A stretch of DNA of 64,000 bases. Source: Sporodiniella umbellata (lineage: Eukaryota; Mucoromycota; Mucoromycetes; Mucorales; Rhizopodaceae). The notes beneath the pieces are model-generated. The model was not told where the DNA came from and searched no databases. It was given only the letters and a program-made list of their open reading frames with translations. The stretch spans positions 45,352 through 109,351 of the forward strand of contig JAIXMR010000096.1 of NCBI GenBank assembly GCA_025677835.1, written 5' to 3'. The translations under genes and the position numbers were made by a program. Every line of letters starts with the position of its first letter. The stretch's first letter is position 1. Below are positions 1 through 11,708 of the stretch, in pieces.

Positions 1-910
1 TATCTGTTCATTAAGCATAGACATATAATACGCGTATATATATATATACATATACATGGGTGTTTTCTTTTTGGCAAAAGAAGCTCTTTTGTCGGTTGCG
101 TCAGGGTCTCATTTATAGAAACTCATAAATTAATGTAGTCAAGACAGTTTTTAAAATGGGAGACATGATTTCGTCGTCGTCAAAATAAAAATGCTTAATC
201 CCTAGTTTCCTTTAACGATAGAACAAGCCGCTTATAAAAAAAAAGCCTGTTCTTTTTCCTCTTGAAGTAAACTATATCGTTCTTGTTTAAATCTAGAAAA
301 GTTGCAAACCAAAACACTAACAACTTTGGTATATGGTTTTCATTTTGTAAGTTTTTCTTTACAAGAACAACGTGTCCATTTTAACTCTCTGGTACTTGGA
401 CCATGAGAAAAAAATAAAATAAAACAAATTTTAGAAAATTAGCTCTCCAGAGCTTTTGCTCAACCATCCGAAAGATGAAGGCCTTTAATGGATGTTATGT
501 TCTTGTTTAAAGCGATAGTAAATGTTTACATTTTTTATTGCTTTATTAAGCTTTACGCATTTTTGCAAGCCCATCATAGACAACCTGACTTTGAAATTAA
601 TAGCGTGGATTCTGGAAGAATACGTTCAACTGATAAAGCCTACAATGGCTTTTAAAGATAGGCAGCTTCTCCTGTCACCTTTTTTTTTTTTTTTTTTAAT
701 TTTATTTTAGGCAGCTTCATGTGGGTTAATGGCTTTTGATTGGACAAGAAAAGTCAAACTCAGATGAAATGATCTATGAAAAAAAAAAAAAAAAAAAAAA
801 AGTACCTTGGATTCCCTCATTATTCTTTTTTAATAAAGTTACTGTCTGTGCATATTTACTTTTTGCTTTATATATAAATTTCAAAGTACGTTTTGCTTTT
901 GTTTCTTACA
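1..910. other. Intergenic stretch upstream of SPA2
   Basis: I see no convincing coding sequence. The stretch holds a short TA microsatellite near 37-52, an A/T-rich body, a T tract near 679-697 and an A tract near 780-800. The small open frames here are low-complexity or hydrophobic and lack splice-supported partners. The part just before 911 is presumably the promoter and 5' leader of the Spa2 gene. Confidence 0.5.
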
Positions 911-1305
911 ATGTCAAGTCACCGTCCATCAAGTTCGAATAATTCTGTTCATTCCCTTTCTAATCGATCGCCTACTTCTTCTATTCAGCAAGAGACGTTA
1001 GCCAAAGTTTATTTTGAAGAGTTAGATAGATACCTTGTCTTTATTCTTTCTCAAGGTACAAAAAGAGCGGTGTAAGAATAAGAAGGACAAGGGATCTTAA
1101 AGTCTGACTCTTTTTTATTTTAATTTAGAGGCTAGAGAAGGTGTTCCTGTGGCTAGAGTGACAGCTCGACAAAAGTTGTCTAGATTAAACAACCTTCAGT
1201 TTCATGAGTTGGCCACGGATGTCTATGATGAATTGCTACGAAGAACGAATGATAGACATGGTACTCTTACGAAAAATGTACACCGCTGTATAGAATAATA
1301 ACACA

Positions 1306-1339
<34 letters not shown>

Positions 1340-3234
1340 GACATTGAAGGTTCTTTTTTACCTAATCGAGAAGATTTTCATCCAAGAAGAAATCAAGCGA
1401 GGCAAAAATTAGCGTCTTTACCTGGCGATCGATTCAGAGATCTTTCGAGTGATATTCATTATGAAATCAAGCGTCGATATCCTTTTGTAGAAAAAGTAAG
1501 AATGAGCTCCAAAAGAATGTTTAATTAACCAGGGTGCGATGCCAGACAAAAGCCAACGGAAAACCAAGTCAGTCTACCCACATTGTTCCTGTCAAAGGCA
1601 TGATGAGCGTGGAGTCTATTGATTATTTAGACGAGGATCTCGGGGTGATGAAAGCTTCCAGAACGGAAAATTTGGATAGCTTGATGAGCGATTTAGGAAA
1701 CATGGTGAAACCATCACCGGGAGAAGTACTGTTAAAACAAACAAAGAATGAATACACGTTCTCTAATGTATAAGGCACACTTTCCTCAGCCCAAAACAAC
1801 TGAAGAAGATATAAGAAGAGCTTATGAATCTAAAGTGATATCCATGGCACAACAAATCAAGTCACTTCAGCTGTCATTAGAGGTAAGGTCGTCAGTGGTT
1901 AAAACAAAAAGGAAACCAAGTATTGTCTATAGAAAACAGGCGGGTCTTGTGGGAATAAGGTAGGGATCATAAAAAGACTCTAGAGAGAGGAAAGACTGAA
2001 AGAGGTTGATTAGAATGAAGGGGGAGATGAACTAAAAGAAAAATACAATCGATTGTTGAACGACCATCGAGAACAACAGGCGGTAAACGATTATTATTGT
2101 TATGATGATAAAGGCTAACAGCATCAAAAAAAAAAAAAAAAAAGGCAGCCCAAGGGGTCAAGAACGAAAGTCGTCAATTGATTGAGGAGCTCAAACAACT
2201 GTCAGAGAAAAACGAGAATTTAAGGATGGAGAAAGAGCGAGCCGAGAATGAGATTGAGCGGTTATGTGAAGAAAGCAAAGCATGGCGAACGCGATACGAG
2301 AGTCTGCAGAGTGAGATGAGGACATACAAGGTGAGATCAGTCCAGTACGATCCTGGTGATGCGCTTTCACGTGTATTGAAACCCACGTCAAAAGGGGCGA
2401 TTGAGCATCCGTTGATTCTGGAGTACCAAAAGGCCATTGATGCACTGATGCAGACGTCACGTTCGGCCGAGCCTACGGATGTGTTGAACAGTATGCGTAC
2501 GATTGTGTTTTCTTGCAAGTCGATTACAGCACAGGTGGAAGCGTACGAGATCCAGCGCGGTCTCTCTGAAACGGATCAGACCCGCCTTTACGAACTCAAG
2601 AAACGGTTCTCGACAGGGCTCTCGGGTCTCTTGTCAGCCACGACGGGTTTCGCTTATGGGATGGGTCTCAGTCCAGTCAGTTTGGTAGATGCGGCCGCGG
2701 TCACGTTGACTACCACCATGGTGGATCTTGTCAAGCTCTTGGGCATCCGTTCCGTTACAGCAACAGGCCAAGGCGTCCATCGAAACAGCCATCTGTTGGG
2801 TCCACGTCAACTTTCGGTATATGCAAAAAAAAAAAAAAAAAAAAAAAAAAATGGAACTCATAAAATAACATATACAATTAGCCATTCTTAAAACGAGAGG
2901 CGGAACAGATGATGAACTCGGTCCAAAGCCTGTTGGCTGCGATGCGATCGGGCGAGAACGATGTATTCCAGCTGATGACTTTTATTGTTCAAATGGTCTC
3001 TAATATTCTCAGTGTCTCCCGGCGGTCTCTCTCGGCCCCTGAAGGTGCTCGTTATCAGCCCGAGGGTCTCTTGATCCTCTTTGAACTCGAAAAATGTCAC
3101 CATCACATCCTGAATTTAAGAGATACCCGTTTTTCCAGTCAAGAGCCTATACACCCTATGACCCAACAAAGTCTAGCTCAGGTATCTTGCGACCTTGAAA
3201 AATACATTCAAAAACTCATTGACATACTGGAAAT

Positions 3235-3238
<4 letters not shown>
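911..3238 (+). CDS. SPA2: Spa2-like polarisome scaffold, 8 exons
   Basis: Encodes about 597 aa. Proposed exons: 911-1055, 1129-1260, 1350-1495, 1546-1725, 1790-1882, 2014-2082, 2145-2816 and 2882-3238; all phases agree. Two Spa2 homology (GIT-type) repeats lie near residues 60-90 and 108-140 (RQKLSRLNNLQFHELATDVY and RQKLASLPGDRFRDLSSDI). A coiled coil follows (about 230-300), then the conserved Spa2 C-terminal region ending at IDILEM. In yeasts and moulds Spa2 scaffolds the polarisome at growing tips with formin and MAPK partners; the same role here is inferred from family. The donor of intron 4 could be 1705 or 1726. Intron 2 carries a T tract of 29 and intron 7 an A tract of about 27. The gene is convergent with the zinc-protein gene downstream. 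The family call is firm; the smallest exons are less sure. Confidence 0.88.

Positions 3239-3264
<26 letters not shown>
3236..3264. repeat. TAA microsatellite starting at the SPA2 stop codon
   Basis: The SPA2 stop codon TAA is itself the first unit of a run of about nine TAA/ATA triplets, followed by an A run and then a T tract at about 3285-3310. Slippage here would change only the 3' UTR. Confidence 0.85.
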
Positions 3265-3269
<5 letters not shown>

Positions 3270-3365
3270 GAATGATGAGCGTAGTTTTTTTTTTTTTTTT
3301 TTTTTTTTTTGTGAGGGGGTAGATTGTATATGCCGATGTATAGATAGATGAATACATCGATAGAT

Positions 3366-3420
3366 ATGTATGTGTGTTTGTGTGTTTGTGTGTGTTTGTG
3401 TGTGTGTGTGTGTGTGTATG
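3366..3420. repeat. TG-rich microsatellite
   Basis: An imperfect TG repeat interrupted by TTTG units, in the 3' intergenic gap between SPA2 and the convergent zinc-protein gene. On the minus strand it gives a fake histidine/threonine-rich extension of the upstream reading frame. Confidence 0.85.
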
Positions 3421-3439
3421 TGTTTATAGAGAGAGAGTT

Positions 3440-4424
3440 TTATATGTATTTGGGTCTTTTTATCGGTAGCTGTTCCTGATAAACATCTTTTCTGAGCATG
3501 TTTCGGGGCTTGGGTCGATCGTAGATGTGACACTAAAGAGAGATAAGGATGTTGGATCAAAAGAATGGATGAGAAGCTTACTTTATGAGCATGCCTGTAC
3601 CAGAGCACGCTATTTTTTCTTTTGGAATTACAAACGGGGACAAACTCTTTGCATTGATGACAGAGGCCTTCGAGAGCGTCTTGTTTGCCCTGCCTTTGTT
3701 CTATTGGGTTTTGAAATCGTTTGCCAGAGACAGAAGAGATGCCATGGAAGAACTGTTTGTGATACCAATAAGCGCTATTTTTGAGCTGAAGCCATTTGCC
3801 GGAAGGGCAGGTATCGCAGTAGCCTTCTTTGGACTGACCAGTGTATCTGACCCATTTGGGTGTGTATTCGTCGCCTTCGTATCTCAGTTTCTGACGTCGA
3901 GGAATAGCACTTGGGTTCGTTTTGGCAGCCTCGACATCGGCTTCTGTGATATGAGGATAGTCCTCTGGCGTCTCTTCGTCTTCCTCCTCTTTGACCTGTT
4001 TCAGCTCGTCTTCCTTAGGCTGAACCATCTTTTGCCATGCATGGATATCACTGGGGGTAGCCATACTCACCCGACGGCTGGCAATCCCTGACATAGGTGG
4101 GGCCAAATGACCAGGATCCAGTTGTTCAGACAGGCTGCGTTTACGCCGAACTGTCGTGGTTTCTGTTGACCAAGGTAGTGGATTAAACTCGATCGCTGGC
4201 TCTCGTTTAACCGAAAGGGGGCCGAAGCGATCTGGATTGGGAGGTTGGAAAATATTAGGCAGCGACGATCGGTGATCCATAGCACTCCATGCAGAAGGCA
4301 TACTTTGTGGAGGCATCAGTTGAACTGCAGTTGAATGACGTCTTCTCTGTAGCGAATAGGGATCGGAAGGGGTATAGTGTTGAGACGTCATGTCGAAACT
4401 TAAAAAATCTAATCATTGAAGAGT

Positions 4425-4458
<34 letters not shown>

Positions 4459-4653
4459 AGAGAGAGAAAATCAATACTCTCTATCCAATTAAAACTCACC
4501 TTGGTTGAAATCATTGGAAAGCGCATAATTCGTATGACTGCTGAACATGCCCATTAGATTGGCATTGTCCATGGCTGCCGGGTCATGAATGATCGGGTCG
4601 TTATCAGATAGCAAGGCATAGATATCTGCTTCTTGAGACGTGGGGTTGTACAT
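3440..4653 (-). CDS. Rua1-type C-terminal zinc domain protein (putative transcription regulator)
   Basis: Proposed exons on the minus strand: 4653-4500, 4408-3582 and 3532-3440, giving about 357 aa. The conserved C-terminal domain contains YCDTC (248-252), the aromatic block WLQLKNSAYWYHKQFFHG, CHQC (301-304), and a final exon starting CHIYDRPKP. This Cys/His pattern matches the domain named after the Ustilago regulator Rua1. The N-terminal half is Ser/Pro-rich with acidic stretches and a basic RRKR, as in transcription factors. The last exon is only 93 nt and is joined across a 49-nt intron that splits the zinc domain. Intron 1 contains an A tract of 30 plus a GA run. DNA binding is inferred; the target genes are unknown. 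Confidence 0.8.
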
Positions 4654-5117
4654 AGCAATGAATAGAAAACAAATAGAGTAAGGGAGATAAAGAGAAAAAA
4701 AAAAAGTAAAAAAAAAAGAAAAAGAAAAAAAAAAAAAAAAAAATATGTCTAACTGTTAATCATGTGCATATTCAATCTCCAATGGTCTCTGCTTTCACTC
4801 TTGTACATCTTTTAACGCTCTGACGGCGGACTACAGAGAGAAGCCATGTAAATGTATCACTTTGCCTTTCACTGGTCATCATTGGTTCAGTGCTACATTC
4901 TGACTTTGAAACCGTTTGAAAACCTTGCTTTCAAAAAAATAAAGTCTAACCACTTAAGTTGTCTAACCTGGCTTTTTGTTTTATTTCACTCATTTTTGGC
5001 TCAATTCACCACCAAGGCAAAAGAAAAGAAAATGGAGATCTTTTTTGATGAACGAATTCAGGACAAGAAGCCTTTACTGTCATCAGCGTTGAAAGTCTTA
5101 AAAGAACTTTAATAGTC

Positions 5118-5149
<32 letters not shown>

Positions 5150-5614
5150 TAATAATAATTATAAAAATAAAAATAATTACTGCTGACAATCAATCTTTTT
5201 TGTTCGCAGCGTTTTTATAAATAAGCACATTGCAATCTTTTTTTATGCTGAAGAGTAACAAAATAGGGAAATGATAATGATTCTAATAGAAATAAAGAAA
5301 GATACACGCACATAAAAAACATACACAAAATGTATAGAGTGTTTTTTTTTTTTAAACCTTAAATTTTTTTTTTTTTTTCAGTTGAATGACATTAGATGGT
5401 GCAGTTTTACTCTAACAAGGTCATACAGCATAGACGTGGTTCAATCTCCGTGCAGATAGAAAAAGAGGGGTAAATGAATGATGATTGAATGGAATCAGAA
5501 AAAATAGAGAGAGAGAGAGAGAGAGAGAGATATATATATAAATATATATATTTTTTATTGCTATTGTTATTAGTGCTGTTTTTATGGGATGAGGGAATGA
5601 GATGAGGTTTTGTT
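4654..5614. other. Intergenic stretch with A/T tracts and microsatellites
   Basis: Contains A-rich tracts near 4694-4743, an AAT microsatellite (about 5118-5158), T tracts near 5342-5380, a GA repeat (about 5507-5530) and a TA run. A plus-strand open frame ending at 5112 has a soluble-looking C-terminal stretch (FFDERIQDKKPLLSSALKVL), but I could not connect it to a start or to other exons, so I do not call a gene. Confidence 0.5.
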
Positions 5615-7698
5615 TTATTTCTGAGCTTGTTTTAATTGTCTGCGGAGGGATTCGAATTCGGTTTCCTTTTCAGCACATTTCATTTTCATTTGGATCAATA
5701 TGGACTCTGTTTCTGAAAGCTGGTTGGCAAGATAGACGTTCTTTTCTGCCAGTTTACGATTATCTTCTGTTTGTTTATCAAAAGACGATCTGAGCTGAGC
5801 GTACTCATGACTCAGTTGTTCTTTTTCGCACGTCACACGAGCCACCTCCATCTTGCTGGTGATGATATGCTGGGTGAGCTCATTGTTTTCTGTTTTGGCA
5901 GTAGAGAGGGCACCCTCAACAGAACGAATATGTTCGGACAATTGACCATTGATTCTTCTCAGGTTATCTTCAGGTGAGATCGAGCGTGAATCTCGCGTGT
6001 CAACCTCTTCAGTATACTGCTGGGCAAGGCGAGCCATGAGCTTGGTGGGTAACTCGACGCGATAAACGTCTTCTACAAAGCCATCGCTGTCTTCCTATAG
6101 CGCATGAGGTTGAGTCTCAGTAAGGGCTTCTATGTATTAAAACGCTTACTTGAAACAGATGGAACACGCCGTTGGACAAGAACTCGATCAGGGCATCAAA
6201 CTTGAGCTTCAGAATATGCTCTTGATTTCGTACAATGATGGCAATCGCAATCTGAACCAAGACCTGAGGCCCCTCGATAAACAAGAGGTCCATAATGCGA
6301 AAGGAGAGCTCGATAGGACATCGATAGGAAAATAAGGTGATAAACCATTGTGAGGCGTACATGGACGGGCTCACCCCTTCATGTTCCATATGGCGATGAA
6401 CGACAGGTAACTTTTGTTGAAAGAGATTATCGAATTGGTACATGTGCTGATGCAACGTTTCCATTTTAGGCGTAAAATGCCCTCTTAGGTTGTATTTACC
6501 CATCAGTTGAACCAGCACGGAAAATGTGTCCTGTTCGGGCAACTAAATAGCAAGTCAGTAAACAAAGACCTATCCGATGGACAAACGTTTACATGAATCA
6601 AAAGACAACCGATCACAAAAGCCAAGCCTTGACAGTAACCCACCTCCTGGTCAAACAGACTGTAGGCTTTGGCTACCCGAAACAGGCGCTGTCGACCGGA
6701 TTCGGTCATAAAGTAAGGATGCTTGGGGAAAGTACGGGTCAGATCACGCTGGATCTGTTTCTCAAACAGACTGGGTTCTTTCAACAGTTCATGATAGTCC
6801 ATCAGATCCAGATCTCTGGATTTCGAAATAATCTGCCAGGCATGGCCTCGAATCGAAGGAGGGATCCCTCCTTTGGCTAGATGATGCCTGAGTTCATCCA
6901 TCTGGTGTTCCAAAACATGGCCTGGCTCGGAAAGGGTGTTGGACCAGAACGCTACATTACAACAGGTGAGTTTTACTCTCAATAGGCTTTTCGCTTACAC
7001 CAGTCGTTAGGACTATCGTCGTTGGCTTGGTGATGTGCCAGGGTCGCTAACGCTTCTTGTTTGAGACCCGCTTGTTTTTCAGAGTCGTAGGTATGATCGT
7101 AATGGGTAAAGCGTTTGATGACTATCTGGCTCGATTGGCGCAAACCCATCGACTTTCGACTCATCCTTCGTTGCTGAAACGTTTGTGACGGCCGGGAGAC
7201 TGCCTCGGGTGATAAGGGAATCGCTGGCACAGGAGGCATCGAGGTCGGCCGCTTGAATTTGTTGCTCAGCGTAGAGATAATGCTCGTTCGGTTGTTGCTG
7301 TGTGCTGGCGGTGATTTCAAGATGGGCACGCTAGATTCTTCTTTACTGTAGTGGGAGCGAGGGGGGGAAGTCACTGTGGTTTCGATCGAAGACATATCAT
7401 CATCGCTCGTACCCGCCGTATGGTGGTCTGTCAGCTTCTCTTCTTCTTCTTCATCATCATCATCGTCTTCATCTGAACTGCTATCGTCCTCGCTTGACCC
7501 TTCGTCATCGGTTTTCACTTGAATCTTGAACCCAAAATGATCCATAAACTCTTTATTGTGGGGATTCAGTAACGCTTCATCTACAACGTCTAAATCGTAT
7601 TGTGCCATCTGAAATTCGCTTGTCACTGTCTCTTCTTCGCTCGACTCTTCGTCGCTGTGATATTCTTTGTATACAGGTTGGTCAACAAGTGTGGTCAT
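5615..7698 (-). CDS. Gyp5/Evi5-type TBC-domain Rab GTPase-activating protein
   Basis: Four exons on the minus strand: 7698-6999, 6951-6593, 6542-6150 and 6094-5615; phases agree; about 643 aa. Residues 1-233 are disordered, with acidic Ser/Asp/Glu runs. The TBC domain starts near 235; the arginine finger is R268 in GIPPSIRGHAW and the glutamine finger is Q341 in GYCQG, so both catalytic residues are present. The last 160 residues form a long coiled coil, the layout of Gyp5/Evi5 proteins. Such proteins switch off Sec4/Ypt1-type Rabs in exocytic traffic. A Sec2-type GEF at 21.6 kb would do the opposite job on a related Rab, but they are 14 kb apart. Exact Rab specificity cannot be read from the sequence. 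Confidence 0.88.
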
Positions 7699-8332
7699 AA
7701 GGAGTGCGTTATTAAATATATCTATAAAAAAAAAAAAAAAGGAAAAAAAACAAGTTGATTTTAAATGTGTACAACTCTGTATTTAAACTCCAAAAAGAGT
7801 TTGTTTTTTTTTTTTTTTTTTTTTTTTTTTGAGCAACCTTTCTTGACTGCTAGAACATAAAGCGCTGAGTTACTGTTACTGCTACCAAAGCAAACAAGAA
7901 CAGCAAAAAATAAAGCTGTGCTTTGGTTTGACGTCATTTCCAAAGTCTCATGCTTTTTATCTGTCAATCCAAACACATACCTCCTTTGATCAAAAATCTT
8001 TCTTTGTCAAAAGACAAAGAGGATCCAAACCTCAAAAAATCGGGGGGGGGGGTCTTTTTTTTTTTTTTTTTTTTCTGTCATTGTATAGACAAAGCTAATC
8101 TCTTTCTCCGCTGATCCAAAAAAGAATTGCTTGCTAAATAACCAACGTGTGTAGATAATCAAAGTAGGGGTACAGCGTATAAGAACCCAAGCTTTTTAAA
8201 CAGAATATCTTTTCTGAATACTAAACTAAACAGGGTCCAATTTCTCTTTTTTTTTTTTTTTTTCTTTTAACAAAGGAGAGGGCAAACAAAAGGAGGATAG
8301 CAGATACATTCCAAATAGAATCCTAATACTAC

Positions 8333-8369
<37 letters not shown>

Positions 8370-8400
8370 ACTATTAACCGCAAAACAGTATTAGGCTGAG
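7699..8400. other. Promoter-side gap upstream of the RabGAP gene
   Basis: Contains A/T tracts (7724-7738, 7803-7830), a G run with a T tract near 8042-8075, another T tract near 8248-8264 and a TTA microsatellite at about 8335-8366. A minus-strand frame at about 7850-7976 starts MTSNQSTALFFAVLVCF and runs into a poly-lysine artefact of the homopolymer, so I do not count it as a gene. Confidence 0.5.
7929..7936. promoter_or_regulatory. Possible CRE/ATF palindrome TGACGTCA
   Basis: A perfect TGACGTCA lies about 230 bp upstream of the RabGAP start codon (minus strand). This is the classic binding site of bZIP factors of the CREB/ATF class. An 8-bp palindrome occurs by chance at low rate, and only its promoter position supports a role. 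Confidence 0.3.
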
Positions 8401-9168
8401 ATGGCACTGACTGATCCATTCAAAATCTTGCGTGTATCAATAAAAGCTGCTCTTGGGCGTATGTTATCTTCTAAAAGTCCATGTGCTCTTAACACACCCC
8501 CTTTTTTTTTTTTAAAAAAAAAAAAACAAGGCTCTATGTCTCTGATTGTTTGTCCTTATCGTTTTACTGTCAAGAAAGTATTTTAAAGTACAAAAAGCTA
8601 GAAACTGAACTATTACGAATGGCAATGTTGATAATCAACGTAATAAACTATTTGATATTAAAAACAAATTATATTGAGCATTTTAAAACCACTTTCTTGG
8701 AACATACATCAAAAAATATGTACTACACCCATGATCTTTCCTGTGGCGTTACTCAGTGGAAAATAGAATCATGGAAATCGTACATTGTGCCTAACATAAC
8801 CCGTGCTCACAGCACTCCGACTTTGGCTGTAATACACAGTATACCAAAATCTGTCTCCGGACCGAGCCTATTCACATTCCATCAAATTGAATTACTGATA
8901 ATCATGGCTACACTTGAGCTTCTCTCCCTTTATCAAGAATTCCATGATGGTTGTTTTATAGCCATTTGACATGTCATTTTGCTTTCTATGGTTTAGTGAA
9001 TATACTGAAAGAAAAAAAAAAAAAAAAAAAAAAAAACTGCTATTATATACTCTATTGCTTTTACTCCTTACCTAGTATTGTCTTTTTCGATCTGCCAATC
9101 GTTACAGAGTTCAAGTATGTTTAATATCATGTTGGATTGCTGTCTCTAAAATTTGAGCGACTTTATGA

Positions 9169-9199
<31 letters not shown>

Positions 9200-9243
9200 T
9201 TTTTTTAAAAAAAAAAGATTTTGAATTGTTTCTATCTACTGAT

Positions 9244-9640
9244 TCATGATATACATCTTTTATCTAATTCCTTTAAATAGCGATAAAAAAATCCTTTTCG
9301 AGTCATTCTTTGCTTAGCTGTCATAAAGACGGACAAAAGCCAGAACTCAAGGATAGCATACAGTAAGCGTAGTTCTGATACCGTGAAGGGGATCATATCA
9401 TTGCCATGCCTTTCTATCTCGTTTGGTCTCATCAAGTCTCTGGTTTGGAGAAACTCGATCTTCAGGAAAATGTTTGGGGTTAAGGTTCTTTATTCGGTTG
9501 GCAGTAGATAGCAAAATGTCCTTGGAAGAGACCTTCTAATATCATTCGGTATCTTTAGAAAGCATTGTGGAATGAATCTAACAACCTTGACTTTTGGTTC
9601 GAGTTGATTTTGATCCATGACTGGATACAGCTTCTTTTTT
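9244..9640 (-). pseudogene. Unidentified decayed coding stretch
   Basis: On the minus strand a frame reads protein-like for about 130 codons (for example KVVRFIPQCFLKIPNDIRRS, then a TAA, then RTLTPNIFLKIEFLQTRDLM and SELRLLYAILEFWLLSVFM). One internal stop interrupts it. I do not recognise the family. It could be a remnant of a transposon protein or a host pseudogene; chance is also possible given the A/T-rich context. Confidence 0.3.
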
Positions 9641-10596
9641 TTTTTTTTAAAAAAAAAAATAAGATATTTTATTGGTTAATTTTGTATCTGAGAATGCTTA
9701 ACAACTTGTAGTCTCTTTTTTCAGAATAAATGGGGTACAGGATGATTTCTTTTTAATCCTATTTAATTTGAACAAACTACATATATACATATATAAAGCA
9801 GCGACTTGTTATCTTAGTCCAATGAAACGCTCTTGATAAATAAAAGATGTGTATGAAAAAAAAAAAACATTTTATGCTTTTGATCAAACATTGCAATTTC
9901 ACAATACTATGGATCAAAAGCAGATACAATAGGAGTAGTAGGAAAAAAGGCAGAGTGGGCCGCATTTTCTATTAGAGTAAGGTTTAGTGTTTTTAAGGTA
10001 AAAGTTACTATAGCTTGCCTTTTCTCTATTGAAAGCAAAGGGATAAACCTGCCAGGAATCAATGAGGCCGTATGAGTTAAGCTAAAATCCTTTATACCTA
10101 CGCTGTACTCGAGTATCTTGAGAGCTTTTGTCTTGTTATAACGCCCAAAGAATAGTATAAAAATTAGATATTTTTCACTCACAATCACTGAAAAAGGTAA
10201 AAAGGGGGGTTTGGACAGTAATGATAAAAAGTGGCACTTGAAACCGTTCCATAGTCTGCATCTCTATTCTGCCGGCGATCTAAAAAAAAAAAAAAAAAAA
10301 AAAGAGGTACTTTCAAGATTCAAATCTATGCAAAGGCGAGAGATCGGTACAAGTGCTTTTTATGCATATAGATTACCCAATAATCTTTCTATAAATGAAC
10401 TTTTGCAGAGGATTGCAAACTGATTACAACTGATGACTAAAGGGTCTCTTTTTTTTTTTTTAAGTTTGCATGCATAGAAAGAACGAAAAGTCGTCATTGT
10501 TAATCTAGATGATAAACTTGTACATAACAAAATTAAGACACTCTGATTGAAATTGTAAACCAAACCAATCTTTTTTTGCTATCAAATTCTTTCTTT

Positions 10597-10627
<31 letters not shown>

Positions 10628-11335
10628 CAAACAGACAGCTTTGTCTTTTAACAGAAGTTTGCAGTCATAAAAAAGTAGGCTTTATCAGCAAAAGTTTAAG
10701 AGTAGCTTACAAAGCAGACATTTACCTAAAATAAAAAGTTGGGGACGTCTCTTATTGAACCCAAGTTTGATTAGATTTCTTGGTAGTCTGCTATCTCTTT
10801 TTTAAAGTAAAACTTTTCTTTTTAAAAAGAAAAGTAAAAGGGTTAATAATAAGTACGATGATCAGAGATGGTGTATGGTGTTGAAAAGACAAAGAGTTGA
10901 TAAAGAAGAATCTCTTTCTTCGTTTTTGATTTTGAGATACCATAGATCCAAGTCCCCTGCCTCTAGTTGCAGTACAAAAGTAATCTCTTCTTTAAAAACT
11001 AAAACATATCCACTTTGCTTTAATATTATTGATTATTGAAAAGAAAAGAAAAAGTTGGAAAGAACTGGAAAAGAATCAATTATGTCAAACAGTGTTCTGT
11101 TTTTCTTTTTCTTTTTTTAAAACTTGGCTGATCTTTACAAACCACTTGACTTGAAGTAAAACAAAAGGTCTTACGCTTAAATCGCGTTGCCTGCATAGCG
11201 TATGTAAGAATGGATGCGTTTTTCTAATTCTCACTCAAGACAAACCAAGACTTTCTTCACAACACTGCAATGGCAATAAAAACCGTATTTTTTTTTTTAA
11301 CGCATACATGTTTAGACAAGACCACTCTTACAACA

Positions 11336-11337
11336 AC

Positions 11338-11385
<48 letters not shown>
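11336..11385. repeat. AAT microsatellite, about 16 units
   Basis: Uninterrupted AAT/ATA triplets following CAACAAC, in gene-poor DNA. Read on the minus strand it gives false Ile or Tyr runs. Confidence 0.95.
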
Positions 11386-11708
11386 GAGCAAGTCGCTTTG
11401 GCTTGATATAAAGCACATGTGACAACAGAAGGTTTGTATTGATTCTTTTCTTAAAACTAGCATTTTCATTGAACCCCTTCTTTTTTTTTCTTTTTCTTTT
11501 TTTAACCCTAAGCATTTCTGTTAGTATCAGTAACAAGAATACAGATAGCTAGAAAGCCCCCAAAAATATAAAAGTTGAAACTAAAAAGAATAAAATTCTT
11601 TTTGTATGCAATTTATCACAGAAAAAAAGCGCTGCTGTTTTCTTTTTTCTTCCTCCTTTTGTTCTTGGTTTTGTATAACAACATTATAGATTTGCGTTTA
11701 GAAATCCT

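Larger units (their letters stand above)
8401..11708. other. 3.3-kb gene-poor region, probably old transposon or gene debris
   Basis: No recognisable gene. Plus-strand frame 8550-8969 (139 codons) and minus-strand frames at 9244-9640 and 9907-10188 read like real protein sequence in places, but have no family I recognise, no splice partners, and in the second case an in-frame stop. The rest is A/T-rich with many tracts: A about 9010-9036, a CT run then T/A at about 9173-9217, T/A at about 9637-9658, A about 10282-10303, T about 10600-10627, and an AAT microsatellite at about 11336-11385. Confidence 0.45.

Noticed and set aside
2703..2816. A different frame in SPA2 exon 7 reading AKASIETAICWVHVNF
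   Set aside because: It would need a frameshift or a 12-nt intron. The original frame stays open to the donor at 2817 and joins the next exon in phase.
3540..4091. Plus-strand frames opposite the Rua1-type gene
   Set aside because: They are shadows of the minus-strand gene, which has recognisable zinc motifs and consistent splicing.
4852..5112. 86-codon frame ending in a soluble-looking tail
   Set aside because: The N-terminal half is Phe/Leu low-complexity, there is no family match and no splice partner.
11257..11536. Ile- and Tyr-repeat frames
   Set aside because: They are translations of the AAT microsatellite.
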